A stretch of 64,000 nt of DNA from Paulownia fortunei (lineage: Eukaryota > Streptophyta > Magnoliopsida > Lamiales > Paulowniaceae), in the NCBI GenBank assembly GCA_019321725.1, contig CM033108.1, positions 2,501-66,500 on the forward strand, in the 5' to 3' direction. Shown here piece by piece: positions 23,001 through 36,889 of the stretch; position 1 is the first letter of the stretch, and each line of letters opens with the position of its first letter. The notes under the pieces are model-generated. The model made no database searches. It worked only from the letters and a program-made list of their open reading frames with translations, and had not been told where the DNA came from. The position numbers and the translations under genes are program-made.

Positions 23001-26000
23001 AATTATAGTTTAACTGGATTATTTTTTCTTTTTATTGTATAATTTCAAGAAAAACTTACATTATTTTCATTGTGAGAAATAATATATTTTCTATTTTTAT
23101 TTTTAATTATGGCTAAATATTAAAAAAGCAACTCAGAATATTGCTACCTATTTCAGGGTTTTTTATTAAATTTTTATTTTTAATTAATTTTTTTCTTTTT
23201 AAAAGTTTACGTTCTAAAAAATTTATTTTTTTCTAATAAATTAAAAGCGTATGCTATAACACAGAGGTTAGAATGAAAAAAAATAATTTCCTAGAGTTAA
23301 GGTTAAATAAGATTTAAAATTTAAAAACTTGATACTCATTTCTTACTTACGTATTTAAATTATAATTTAACTAGATTGTTTTTTTATTTTTATTGTATAA
23401 TTTTAAGCAAACCTTACCTTATTTTCATTGAGAGAAACAATAAATTTCCTACTTTTATTTTTAATTATGGCTAAAAATTGAAAATGCGTTTAGAATGTTG
23501 GTACCTATTTCAGGTACTTTTATTGAATTTTTATTCAAATTGTTATTTTTCTTTTTAAAATTTTACGTTCTAAAAAAATTATTTTTTTCTAGTAAATTAA
23601 AAGCACATGCTACACAGGAGTTAGAATGAGGAAAAATACTTTCCTACTATTAAGGTTTATTAAAATTAAAAAATTAAAAACTTGATACTCAGATCTTGCT
23701 TACATATTCAAATTATAATTTAACTTGATTATTTTTTTATTGTATAATTTCAAGGAAAACTTACATTAATTTCATTGTAGGAAATAATATATTTTCTATT
23801 TTTATTTTTGATTATGGCTAAATATTAAAAAAGCGACTTGGAATGTTGCTACCTATTTTGTGGTTTTTTGTTAAATTTTTATTTTAATTGATTTTTTTCG
23901 TTTTAAAAGTTTACATTCTTAAAAATTTATTTTTTTCTAATAAATTAAAAGTGTATCCTATAACAGAGAGGTTAGAATGAGAAAAAATATTTTCCTACAG
24001 TTAATGTTAAATAAGATTTAAAATTTAAAAACTTGATACCCATTTCTCTCCTACATATTAAACTTATAGTTTAATTGGATTGTTTTTTCTTTTCATTGTA
24101 TAATTTCACATAAAACATACCTTATTTTCAATTAGAGAAACAATATATTTCCTACTTTTATTTTTAATTATGGCTAAACATTTCAAAAGCGGCTTAAAAT
24201 GTTGGTACCTATTTCGGCTTTTTTGTTAAATTTTTATTTTTAATTAATTTTTTTCTTTTAATATGTTTACGTTCTAAAAAAATTATTTTTTTCTCATAAA
24301 TTTAAAGCGTTTGCTATAACACAGGAGTTAGAATGAGCAAAAATAATTTCCTACTGTTAAGGTTAAATAAGATTTAAAATTTAAAAACTTGATACCCATT
24401 TCTCCCTGACATATTAATATTATAGTTTAACTATATTACTTTTTCTTTTTACTGTATAATTTAAAGAAAAAACTTACATTATTTTCATAAGAGAAACAAT
24501 ATATTTCCTACTTTTATTTTTAATTATGGCTAAATATTGTAAAAGCGACTTAGAATGTTGGTACATATTTCAGCCTTTTTTGTTAAATTTTTATTTTAAT
24601 TGATTTTTTTCTTTTTAAAAGTTTATGTTCTAAAAAAATTATTTTTTTCTCAAAAATTAAAAGTGTATGCTATAACACATGAGTTAGAATGAGAAAAAAT
24701 ACTTTCCTACTGTTAAAGTTTAATAAAATTAAAAATTTAAAAACTTGATACTCATTTTATTACTTACGTATCCAAATTATAGTTTAACTGGATTATTTTT
24801 TTTCTGTTTATTATATAATTTCAAAGAAAACTTATATTATTTTCATTGAGAGAAACAATATATTTCTTATTTTTATTTTTAATTGTGGCTAAATATTGAA
24901 AAAACAACTCAGTATGTTGCTACCTATTTTGGGGGTTTTTATTAAATTTTTATTTTAAATATTATTTTTCTTTTTAAAAGTTTACGTTGTAAAAAAATAT
25001 TTTTTTCTCATAAATTAAAACTGTATGCTATAACACAGAAGTTATATTGAGGAACAATACTTTCCTACTATTAAGGTTTATTAAGATTAAAAATTTAAAA
25101 ACTTGATACCCATTTCTCTCTTACATATTAAAATTATAGTTTAACTAGATTTTTTTTCCTTTTTACTGTATAATTTCTTGAAAAACTTACATTATTTTCA
25201 ATGAGAGAAACAATATATTTCCTACTTTTATTTTTAATTATGGCTAAAAATTAAAAAAGCGACTCAGAATATTGGTAGTTACTTCTAGCATTTTTATTAA
25301 ATTTTTATTTTAATATATTTTTTTCTTTTTAAAAGTTTACGTTCTAAAAAAATTATTTTTTTATAATAAAGTAAAAGCGTATGCTATAACACAGTAGTTA
25401 GAATGAGGAAAAATACTTTGTTACTGCTAAGATTAAATAAGATTAAAAATTTAAAAACTTGATATCCATTTCTCCCTTACGTATTAATATTATAGTTTAA
25501 CTTGATTACTTCTTTTTTTTTACTGTATAATTTCAAGAAAAACTTATATTATTTTCAATGAGAGAAACAATATATTTCCTACTTTTATTTTTAATTATGG
25601 CTAAACATTGTAAAAGCGAATTAGAATGTTGGTACCTATTTTGGCCTTTTTTGTTAAATTTTTATTTTAATTGATTTTTTTCTTTTTGAAAGTTTACGTT
25701 CTAAAAAAATTATTTTTTTCTCAAAAATTAAAGGTGTATGCTATAAAAAATGAGTTAGAATGAGGAAAAATAATTTTCAACTATTAAAGTTTAATAAGAT
25801 TAAAAATTTAAAAACTTGATGCCCATTTATTGCTTACGTATTCAAATTATAGTTTAATTAGATTTTTTTTTCTTTTTATTGTATAATTTCAAGGAAAACT
25901 TACATTATTTTCAATTGAGAGAAATAATATATTTCATATTTTTATTTTTAATTGTGACTAAATATTGAAAAAGTGACTTAGAATGTTGCTACCTATTTCG

Positions 26001-29000
26001 TAATTTTTTATTAAATTTTTATTTTAATTGATTTTTTTCTTTCTAAAAGTTTACGCTCTAAAAAAATTATTTTCTTCTCATAAATTAAAAGCGTATGCTC
26101 TAACACAGAAGTTAGAATGAAGAAAATAATTACCTACTGTTAAGGTTTAATAAGATTAAAAATTTAAAAACATGATACCAATTTCTTGTTTACGTATTCA
26201 AATTATAATTTAAGTGAATTGTTTTTTCTTTTTATTGTATGATTTCAAGGAAAAGTTACATTATTTTCAATGAGAGAAGCAATATATTTTCTATTTTTAT
26301 TTTTAATTGTGGCTAAAAATTAAAAAAGCGACTAAGAATGTTGGTAGTTATTTTGGGTATTTTTATTTTAATATTTTTTTTTAAAAGTTTACGTTCTAAA
26401 AAAATTATTTTTTTCTAATAAATTAAATGAGATTGAAAATTTGAAAACTTGATACCTATTTCTTGCATACATATTCAAATTATAGTTTAAATGGATTGTT
26501 TTCTCTTTTACTGTATAATTTCAAGGATTCCATTTGAGAATGAATATATTTCCTACTTTTATTTTTAATTATGACTAAAAATTAAAAAAGCGACTCATAA
26601 TGTTGGTACTTATTTCTTGTTTTCTTATTAATTTTTTATTTTTAATTGGTTTTTTTCTTTTTAAAGGTTTACATTCTAAAAAAAATAGTTTTTTTTCTAA
26701 TAAATTAAAAGCGATATAGAATGTTGGTACATATTTCTTGCTTTCTTATTCAATTTTTATTTAAATTGATTTTTTTATTTTTTAAAGTTTACGTTCTAAA
26801 AAAATATTTTTTTCTAATAAATTAAAAGTGTGTGCTATAACACAGGAGTTAGAATGAGAAAAAATATTTTCCTACTATTAATGATAAAAAAATATTAAAA
26901 ATATGAAAAATTAATACCCATTTCTTGCATACGTGTTCAAATTACAGTTTAACTGGATTTTTTTTATTTTTACTCATTATTTTCTATGAGAGAAATAATA
27001 GATTTTCTACTTTTATTTTTAATTAGGACTAAATTTTGAAAAAGCGATTGAGAGTGTTGGTGTGTATTTCTTGCTTTCATATTAATTTTTTATTTTAATT
27101 AATTTTTTTCTTTACGTGCTAAAAAAATATTTTTTTCTAATAAATTAAAAGGGTATACTGTAACGCATGAGTTAGAATTAGAAAAAATACATTTATACTA
27201 TTAATGTTAAAAAAGATTACAAAATTAAAAACTTCATACCCATTTCTTGCATACGAATTAAAATGATAGTTTAACTAGATTTTTTTTCGTTAACTGCATA
27301 ATTTCAAAGAAAACTTATATTACCTTCTATGAGAGAAACAATATACTTTTTACTTGAATTTTTAATTATCACTAAAAATTAAAAAAGTAACTTAGAATGT
27401 TTGTGCCTATTTCTTACTTTCATAATAAATTTTAATTTTTAATTAATTTTTTTCTTTTTAACGCTCACATTCTAAAAAAATATATTTTTTTCATTTACAT
27501 ATTCAAATTATAATTTAACTTGATTTTTTTTTCTTTTAACTATATAATTTCAAACAAAACTTACATTATTTTTTATGAGATAAATATTATATTTTCTACT
27601 TTTATTTTTAATTATGACTAAAAATTGAAAAAGTGACTCAAAATGTTGGTAACTATTTCTTGCTTTCATATTAATTTTTTTTTAATTTTTTTTTAAAGTT
27701 TACGTTCTAAAAAAATTATTTTTTCTAATTAATTAAAAGGGTATGCTATGACACAAGAGTTAGAATGAGAAAAAATAATTTCCTACTATTAAATTTAAAT
27801 AGGATTAAATATTTAAAAACTTGATCCTTATTTCTTGCTTAGGTATTCAAATTGTAGTTTAACTGTAATTTTTTTTTCATTTTACTGTATAATTTTAAAG
27901 AAAATTTATATTATTTTCTATATTTATTTTTAATTATGACTAAAAATTAAAAAAGCGACTCAAAATATTGCTACATATTTGTTGCTTTCATATTAAATTT
28001 ATATTTTAATTAATTTTTTTCTTTGTAAAAGTTTACGTTCTATAAATTTTAATTTTTTCTGATAAATAAAAATGTATGGTATGACAGAGAGGAAAAATTC
28101 ATTCTTTTTATTAATGTTAAATAAGATTAAAGATTTGAAATCATGATACCCATTTCTTGCCTACATACTCAAATTGTAATTTAACTTCATTTTTTTTTTT
28201 TAACTTTATAATTTCAAAAAAAAAAAACTTACATTATTTTCTATGAGAGAAATATTATATTTCATACTTTTATTTTTAATTATGACTAAAATTTAGAAAA
28301 AACGACTCAAAATGTTGATACATATTTTTTGGTTACATTTTAAATTTTTATTTTAATTAATTTTTTTCTTATCAAAAGTTTACATTTGAAAAAAATTATT
28401 TTTTTTGAAATAAAATTAAAATTTTAAAAACTTGATACCCATTTTTGCTTACATATTCAAATTATGGTTTAACATGATTTTTTTCTATTTACTATATAAT
28501 TTCAAAGAAAACTTATATTATTTTCTATAAGAGAAACAATATATTTTCTACTTTAATTTTTAATTATGACTAAAAAATAAAAAATCGACTTTGAATGTTG
28601 GTCCCTATTTTTTGCTTTCATATTAAATTTTTATTTTAATTAATTTTTTTTATTGTTAATATTTACGTTCAAAAAAAATTATTTGTTTCTAAAAATCTAA
28701 AAGTGTATGCTATGACACAGGAGTTATAATGAGAAAAAATCCTTTCCTACCATTAATGTTAAATAGGATTAAAATTTTGAAAACTTGATACGCATTTCTT
28801 GCTTACATATTTAAATTATAGTTTAACTTGATTTTTTTATTTTAACTATATAATTTCAAAGAAAACTTACATTATTTTCTATAAGATAAACATTATATTT
28901 TTTACTTTTATTTTTAATTATGACAAAAAATTAAAAAAAAATGACTCATAATATTGGTATCTATTTCTTGCTTTCATATTAATTTTTTTTAATTATTTTT

Positions 29001-31320
29001 TTTCTTTTTAAAAGTTTAGGTTCTGAAAATTTTAATTTTTCTAATTAATTAAAAGTGTATGCTATGACATAGGAGTTAGAATAAGAAAAAATATTTTCCT
29101 ACTATTAATGTTAAATAAGATTAAAAATTTGAAAGTTGATACTCATTTCTTGATTACGTATTCAAATTATTGTTTAACATAATTTTTTTCTATTTACTAT
29201 ATAATTTCAAAGAAAACTATATTATTTTCTATAAGAAAAATAATATATTTTCTACTTTAATTTTTAATTATGACTTAAAAATAAAAAATTGACTTTGAAT
29301 GTTGGTCCCTATTTTTTGCTTTCATATTAAATTTTTATTTTAATTAGTTTTTTTATTTTTAATATTTACATTCTAAAAAAAAAATTGTTTCAAAAAAATT
29401 AAAAGTGTATGCTATGACACAGGAGTTAAAATGAGAAAAAATATTTTCCTACTATTAATGTTAAATAAGATTAAACATTTGAAAACTTGATACCCATTTC
29501 TTGCTTACGTATTCAAATTATGGTTTAACATAATTTGTTTCTATTTACTATATAATTTCAAAAAAAACTTATATTATTTTCTATACGAAAAACAATATAT
29601 TTTCTACTTTAATTTTTAATTATGACTAAAAAATAAAAAATAGACTTTGAATGTTGGTCCCTATTTTTTGTTTTCATATTAAAATTTTATTTTAATTAGT
29701 TTTTTTATTTTTAATATTTACATTCTAAAAAAATTATGTGTTTCAAAAAAATTAAAAATGTATGTTATGACACAGGAGTTATAATGAGAAAAAATACTTT
29801 CCTACTATTAATGTTAAATAGGATTAAAATTTTGAAAACTTGATATGCATTTCTTGCTTACATATTTAAATTATAGTTTAACTTGATTTTTTTTTTAACT
29901 ATATAATTTCAAAAAAAACTTACATTATTTTCTATGTAATAAACATTATATTTTCTACTTTTACTTTTAATTATGATAAAAAATTAAAAAAAAATGACTC
30001 ACAATATTGGTATCTTTTTCTTATTTTCATATTATTATTTTTTTAATTAATTTTTTTCTTTTTAAAAGTTTAGGTTCTAAAAATTTTAATTTTTCTAATT
30101 AATTAAAAGTGTATGGTATGACATAGAAGTTAGAATGAGGAAAAATAATTTCCTACTATTAATGTTAAATAAGATTAAAAATTTAAAAATTTGATATCCA
30201 TACGTATTCAAATTATAGTTTAACTGGATTTTTTTTATTTACTGTATAATTTCAAAAAAAACTTAAATTATTTTTTATGAAAAACAGTATATTTCTTATT
30301 TGTATTTTTAATTATGACTAAAAATTAAAAAAGCGACTCATAATATTAGTACTTATTTCTTGTTTTTATAATAAATTTTTATTTTAATTAATTTTTTTCT
30401 TTTTAAAACTTTATGTTCTAAAAAAATTAATTTATTCTAATAAATTAAAAGCGTATGTTATAACATAAGAGTTAGAATAAGGAAAAACATTTTTCTACTA
30501 TTAATGTCAAATAATATTAAAAATTTAAAACTTAATATTCATTTCTTGTTTACATATTCAAATTATAATTTAATTTGATTTTAGTTTGTTAAATGTATAA
30601 TTTCAAAAAAAAAATATATTATTTTTTATGAGAGATACAATATATTTTCTACTTTTATTTTTAATTATTACTAAAAATTGAAAAATCGACTCGCAATGTT
30701 GTTACCTATTTCTTGATTTGATATTATTTTTTTATTTTAATTAATTTTTTTTAAAACTTTACGTTATAAAAAAATTATTTTTTTGTAATAAATTAAAAAC
30801 GTGTTGTATAACATAAGAATTAGAATGTGAAAAAATATTTTTCTACTATTAATATTAAATAAAATTAAAAATTTAATACTCATTTCTTGTTTACGTATTC
30901 AAATTATAATTTAATTATTTTTTTTAAACTGAATAATTTCAAAAAAACGTATATTATTTTCTATAAGAGATACAATATATTTACTATTTTTATTTTCTAT
31001 AAGAGATACAATATATAATTTTTTCTAATAAATTAAAAGTGTCTTTTATGACATATGAATTAGAATGTGTAAAAATATATTTTCCAAATATTATATTAAC
31101 TAGGATTAAAAATTTAAAAACTTGATACTCATTTCTTGTTTACATATTCGAATTGTAGATCTACGAAAACAATTCCTTTAAACTTACTAATTTCATAGAA
31201 AACTTAATTTTTTTTTCTATGAGAGAGACAATACATTTATAAATTGATTTTTAATTATAATTAAATATTAAAAAAGCTACTCTTGGTACATATTTCTTCT
31301 TTTATCTAATGAATTTATAA
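20040..31320. repeat. AT-rich satellite array, about 355-bp monomer, about 34 copies
   Basis: A recurrent core (TTTTAATTATGGCTAAATAT, then about AAAAGCGACTCAGAATGTTG.TACCTATTT) was located by eye near 20131, 20299, 20656, 21017, 21373, 21721, 22079, 22419, 22772, 23128 and so on, to about 31270. Most spacings are 340-361 bp. Other conserved monomer parts include TTTACGTTCTAAAAAAATTATTTTT, TAAATTAAAAGCGTATGCTATAACACAG.AGTTAGAATGAGGAAAAATA and TACGTATTCAAATTATAGTTTAA. Shortened units occur at about 20131, 26588, 26710, 27388 and 28300. No reading frame of note is present. Both edges decay into ordinary AT-rich DNA. The right edge is only about 140 bp from the aminoacylase stop codon. Confidence 0.9.
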
Positions 31321-31457
31321 TTTATTTTGATTAATTTAAAATCCATAATGCACTCAGCATTTGCAAGCAGCTGTTCAAAACCAACAAGTAGGAGGTTCTG
31401 TTGATCCAGATGACAAAACACTACTTTGCAATGTGAGATAGAAGGCAGGCTGCATTC

Positions 31458-34400
31458 TTACAACTCCGCTCTGGAACCTTCATCCTTCATAGGTTCAACA
31501 TAAGATGCATATGCTTTGATTATTGACACATAAATGTCAATTCCTCGCAAATACTCATTCTTGTTCAGAAACTGCACAAGAGGATGCACTAAATTATATC
31601 CCTTCTTTCAAATGCGCAGTCAAGGACATACCCGAACATATAAATTGTCAGATACATGACTGAAAAAATAATTCAGGCTCATCTCAGGTAGCCACAGGTG
31701 GAGTAAGACAAGAAACATAAAGGGATAAAACTGAGAAATAGAATTTTACTTGTTTATTAAACAAATAGTACGTGCACAAGGCAAAAGGAGACCGGCACTA
31801 TTATCTTCTTGCATTCAGGAAATGAATAGATTTAACATGACCCTATAAATTCATTCAAATGCATAGCCATATTTATTTTAAATCAAACAGTCACGTTAAG
31901 CATTTTAAAAAACCAAACTCAGTGGGGCCACAAAGCAGATAAGAAGAAAATGTTCACCTCGTTGTGGTCATGAAGTAGAATGGGAGTGTTTGCCATAGGA
32001 GAAAAACCAATTGCTGGGATGCCATGTTCCCTGAAATAGCGAGCATCTGTTGAAGCAGGAAAAATCTCCGGTTTCCCAAGTTTCCCATCGGCACCTTTTA
32101 TTGCCTCTTCTAATAGTGCCCACCAAGGATTTGAAGCGTCAAAAGCAGTAAGAACTGGCTTCCCAACCTTGTCATACACAGAGACCTTATGCTTGAACTG
32201 TCCAAGCTACAAAATTTGTTAGAACAGTAGCCAATCATCCAAACACAGAAAATTTCTTAGAACTGCTTACACAAAAAACAAATAATCCGTATATGAGCAA
32301 CCAATAAGCCAAAGCAGGTAAGCGACACTAATAATCCCAAAAGTTTTCATAATAGAAAATACTTTAGTCACTTAAACTCCAATCTCTACACATTAATCCT
32401 TGATGTTTTGATATTTCACTATTTGGTCCTTTTTGCTTAATTCCTCGAGAATGGCGGAAACTACATACAAGTGGTCAACATATGCATTTATGTGAATAAA
32501 CTAAACATAAGTATCATGGAGAACTTTTAAATTTCAGAAATTTAGTATGTGTTTTTGCACATTAAAAGCAGTAGTGCATGTCTACTTCAAGAATTAAGTT
32601 ACAAATATTTGTACATCTACATTAATGCTCTCATGTTGGTACATTGAAAGCTCATTTTTGCCAATATAAAAATTGAATTTAAGAAGAAAAAAAATCAAAT
32701 TATTAAAATTAGAACATCAGCCATTAAAATATTTAAATGAGCTTCAGGGACTAAATTTTGAAACGTAAGGAACTATTTTGTGTGATTAGCCCAGCCAAGG
32801 CATTGAATGAATTGAGTCGTTGACGTTTGATACTATTAGTTTGCAGTCACACTTCACCACCAAAAAAAATGATTACTTGAAAAGAAAAGAAGAAAGAAAT
32901 ATAGCAAATAATACTGGAACCAGAACAATTTTCAAACTCTACAGGAGCTACACTGGTTGTGTCCCCACAGCAAGTGCTTTGACTGATCCAACAGCGGCAT
33001 GGCATCACACATTTTCTCACCTCAAAGGTCATATTACGTGTAGCAGGTGCCCATTCCTCTGCAATTCGTCTCTCCAAGGATACAGCATCTGCAGTTGGTG
33101 GGACTCGGATATCAAAACCTGCTTGAGCTTCTGATGGTTGCAAATTCATGACGAAACCCTGCCATGCAGAAAAACCAGTTTAAAACAGTACCAGATGCTG
33201 GTTAGTTTACATACTTCTGTTGCTTAATGTATTAATAAATCCATCCCATTTATTCAAACAAAGAAGGGAAAATAAAGCAAACCAATCAAATGGAATGTCC
33301 AAAAAGTAAATGTATTGCCTCTGTATCAAATGCAGAGAACCAAAGGAACTCAAGTACGAGCAAAAAATATATGTTTTGATATTTCTCTGAATTGAGCACA
33401 AGGAAGAGAGGGGAGAAGAATATTGCAATTCAAATGGTAAGGTCATAGTCCTTGTTTGGTGGCTATCAGAATTACTACTACAAATGCAACTTGGGCACAA
33501 TTTATGTCTCGTCGATATAAATTGATCAACTAGCTCCTCGCAGAGGAATGCAGATCAAGTTGAGGCATGAGGCTAAGCCAATCAAGCTACGATATATGAA
33601 ATTTGAAAAGCATGTTCCAAATAAAAGAAACAAACACATTAAAACCTCCAGCAAGAATTTGTGGCCTGTAAACTGACAATCCATGTATACTGAAAATAGC
33701 TAGTGGACAATAAACTGAGAATCCAGATTATGCAGCAACCAAAAGAAATGTCACCACACTTACAGCGCTTAGTTTACAGAGGAACATCTAAATGCTGTTT
33801 TTTTCTTTTTTTATTCTTTTTTTCTTTTTCTTTTTCTTTTTCTTTTTTTTTTTTTTACATTCCTTAGAACCTTGCAGTGAATACTATCTCGTTTATCAAA
33901 GTTGAAAGTATGTCTGAATGTCTTATTAGCAGCTACAGCTTGATAAAGAAATCATAACAAATACTGATATTAATGGTTGATAATTGCCAGGCTGGGCAAT
34001 ATCTCCCGATGAAGTGGCCAATAATCCGAAAAGCTAGTAGCTTTGGTGACTAAAAGAATCATACACAAGTGAAATTTGAATAAAAAAATGAGAAAAAAAA
34101 AATCAATTATTAATTGGTTTGAACTAATTACATTACAGCTCAACTCCAAATCAGTAGCACAAAATCAACTTGCACAAGCATCAGGGCAGAACTCTGAAGT
34201 AGCTAACTTAAATATCTAGTGTTAAATGAAGAGGAAACTCACTGTGGGGGATGGGGTGCCCGCTTTCAAGAAGACCATATTAACAGAAATGGCCTCTCCT
34301 TCAGCCTTGAGTCCAGCCTTGACCATATCAAACTGAGCGGCCCTGAATCTCCTAACGCTCTCGATACTCTTGAGTAAATTCTCCATAGCAGTGTTATCAT

Positions 34401-35118
34401 AAAGCTTAGCCCCGTGACCGGGTGCCCCTGTAGCCTTAATTACCAGCCACCAGGGGCACCTCTCCCCGTAGAACACCCGGTAATTCTCAGTAGGTGAGGC
34501 CAATCCCTCGTCCAACACAATCGCTACGTTCATATTCTTGAAAATGTCGGAATTGGCGAACTTCTCGGCGCCGTCGTGTCCACCAATTTCCTCATCGGGA
34601 ACAAAGGAGAGGTAGACGGTGCGCAGGGGGCGGAAGCCGGAAGCCTGGAGCTTGCGAATGGCCTCCAGATACTGAAGACCGACGCACTTCATGTCCTGAG
34701 AGCCGCGGGCGTAGATGTGGCCGGAGGAGGGATCGAGGTGGGCTTGGAAAGGGGGCTGGTCCCACTTGTGGTGCTCAGCGGGTACGACATCGGTGTGGGA
34801 ATTGAGGAGGATGGATGGGAGGGCAGGATTCTTGCCAGCCCACTTGAGGAGCACCAGCGGCTTGCCCTCTGCGAACTCCAAGATTTGGGAATCCAAGGAG
34901 AGGGACTTGGCTTGGGAGGTGATGAAATCGGCGGCAGCGTTGTAGCTGGGGTTGGGGTGGGCGGTATTGATTCTGAGGTATTCCTGGAATCTAGATATGA
35001 TTGACCAAGAATCTTTATCTTCCACGGTTACGGTCGCCGTTGGTAACAATAACACTACTGCTATTGCCAGAAGTGCCGATAGATGATGTGACTGGCGGCG
35101 GTGATCTGCTTCAATCAT
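31458..35118 (-). CDS. Aminoacylase-1-like M20 amidohydrolase (4 exons)
   Basis: This is a complete gene with exons 34243-35118, 33021-33158, 31958-32206 and 31458-31571. All introns are GT-AG and all joins are in phase 0, giving 458 residues. The predicted enzyme hydrolyses N-acyl-L-amino acids to a carboxylate plus a free amino acid, using a two-metal M20 centre. Visible motifs are NSHTDVVP (H108, D110), GSQDMK (D142), PDEEIGG (catalytic E176, E177), D203, GAPGHG (H235) and a late LLHDHNE (H417). KAGTPSPT at the exon 1/2 junction is also typical. Residues 11-31 are a hydrophobic stretch after a charged start, consistent with a signal peptide or anchor. ATG 35118 is chosen because the longer frame begins with a non-ATG codon. 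A satellite array lies just downstream, and a Harbinger element lies about 225 bp upstream of the start codon. Confidence 0.93.
33797..33856. repeat. Poly-pyrimidine (CTTTTT)n microsatellite in aminoacylase intron 1
   Basis: An irregular run of T with C every five to eight bases lies in the first intron of the minus-strand aminoacylase gene; on the coding strand it reads as an A/G-rich tract. Confidence 0.85.
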
Positions 35119-35344
35119 TTTCTCAACCGGCAAGGAACTGAAAATCTTGCACTCCTTGTGGCTACTGTTGTCTGGTGAAGCTCTCTTTTATTTTGTTGGT
35201 TGTTCTGTATAAAGATTTGACAGAGGAACATATTACCGATCGAGAATGAAATTCCAAAACGACATAGGATGATCAAGCCCATTGGGCCCATCCTTAGTAA
35301 ACATTCGGAAGGAATAATTTAGCTTTGAAGGTTAAGTCCACTGA
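35119..35344 (-). promoter_or_regulatory. Aminoacylase 5' UTR and proximal promoter (short)
   Basis: This is the only non-transposon DNA between the start codon and the Harbinger element. A TATA-like CTTTATAC occurs on the minus strand near 35206-35213, about 90 bp before the ATG. A pyrimidine-rich AGAGAGCTTCACC segment follows it. The transcription start is not visible from sequence. Confidence 0.35.
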
Positions 35345-35830
35345 GACCATCTCTCATCACCCATCAATACCCACATCAAAATATCAAATTTGTTATAATT
35401 TCATATTCAATAAAACACTAAATGTTACACTAAATTTGAGTTAAATAAATAGTATTACACCAAATTTGATATAATACTATTTATTTACACCAAATTTAAT
35501 ATAATATATATATTTTTATTTTACCTTCAAAATTCTTCTACTCCCAATTTTAATTTCATTTATATCCTATATTATATATTTAATTAATTTATAATTTAAT
35601 TTTATTTATTTAATTTTAGTTTTCCTATTATTTTGGAATAACATTTATAGTGATTAATTATCATAATTAACAAATAATTAACATTTGTGATAAATTATAA
35701 TAATTAACAATAATAAATAAATATATCAAAATAACATTACTTGCATAAAATTTAAAAAATAAAATACAACATAAATATTAAAAAATAAAATTTAAAAAAT
35801 AAAATACTACATAAAACTAAAGATAATAAT

Positions 35831-36865
35831 TTAATAATCTGGTAAATCATTTTTGGGTAGATCATTTTCAGGTCCTACAAGATCATTAAAATATTGACCA
35901 AAAGAACTAAAGCTACTTTGAGATCCTTGGCTATGTTGTTGAGCTCTTTTTTGCATAATTCTTGATTGTTCATTTTGAAAAAACTCACGTAGATTCGGAT
36001 CATTTATGAAATTTAAATCTTTTAATAAAATCTTATTCTCCTCTTGATATTCTGCCATAGCCAATTTCTTTGACTCATTTTGAGCTCAGATCATCTGAAT
36101 TTGACAAAATTGTTGTCTATCCTCACTTCCTTGTTTGAAAAGTTCGGCGACTTGTTGATGTTGGTATCTGATAGGTTCAAGAAATTTTGTGCTTTCTTCC
36201 TCATTTTTCCTTTTTAGTTTTGCCTTCTTTACTCCAATCAGTCGTTGAGTTGAAGTACTGTCAACATTTTCTTCATTTATATTAAGAGAAAATGAAGATA
36301 ATCATTGAGATGTTGATTGTGATGATGTGTGGTCCTCTGAAAGGGGAGACTCTGAATTTGATGATGCATTGTTACAACTTTGGTTTTGAAAGACTGGTTT
36401 TGATGTGTCAATCTCATTTCCAAATTTTTCAGTATCTTTAAGAATGGGCCAAATGTGATCAAATTTGAACCCTTTCTTGAAATTCGTATCTTCTTGTAAC
36501 ATCATTTTGGCTCAAAAAAACTGCAAAATAATATAAATATGAATAAAAAGAATCTTTGAATCTAATATATACAAATAAATAATATAAATAATACTTACAA
36601 CATCTTGTTCTGATGCACCATTAAAATGAAGATTTTCCACTTGTTGAATGCATCCCCTCATTTTGCCGATTGAGGCCATAATAACTTGCATGCGAGATTG
36701 CAAGGACCTTTTAGGGCGATACTGAGTGATAGAATCTGATTTTGTGTTATTATACTCACTCTCAACTCGAGACCAAAATTGCTCTTTTGACTGGTTTATA
36801 CCTATAATTGGATTTTGGGAAATTTCAAGATATATATGACATAAGTGATAGAATTCCTCATGTGA
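35831..36865 (-). pseudogene. Harbinger ORF1, Myb/SANT-like with NAM-associated C-terminal region
   Basis: Two exons are inferred, about 36599-36865 and 35831-36520, separated by a GT-AG intron of about 78 bp (donor GTAAGT, acceptor TTTTGCAG). The first exon reads YLEISQNPIIGINQSKEQFW, typical of the trihelix-like domain. The second reads FKFDHIWPILKDTEKF and later RLIGVKKAKLKRK, as in the NAM-associated family. Stops at about 36303 and 36084 break it, and the start is unclear. In active elements this protein helps the transposase bind DNA. The frame runs divergently from the transposase. Confidence 0.75.
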
Positions 36866-36889
36866 GTATGAAGTAGATCGCTGACAATT

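Noticed and set aside
34576..35004. Plus-strand open frame of 142 residues, glycine-rich
   Set aside because: It is a shadow of aminoacylase exon 1, produced by the GC-rich codons of the opposite strand.
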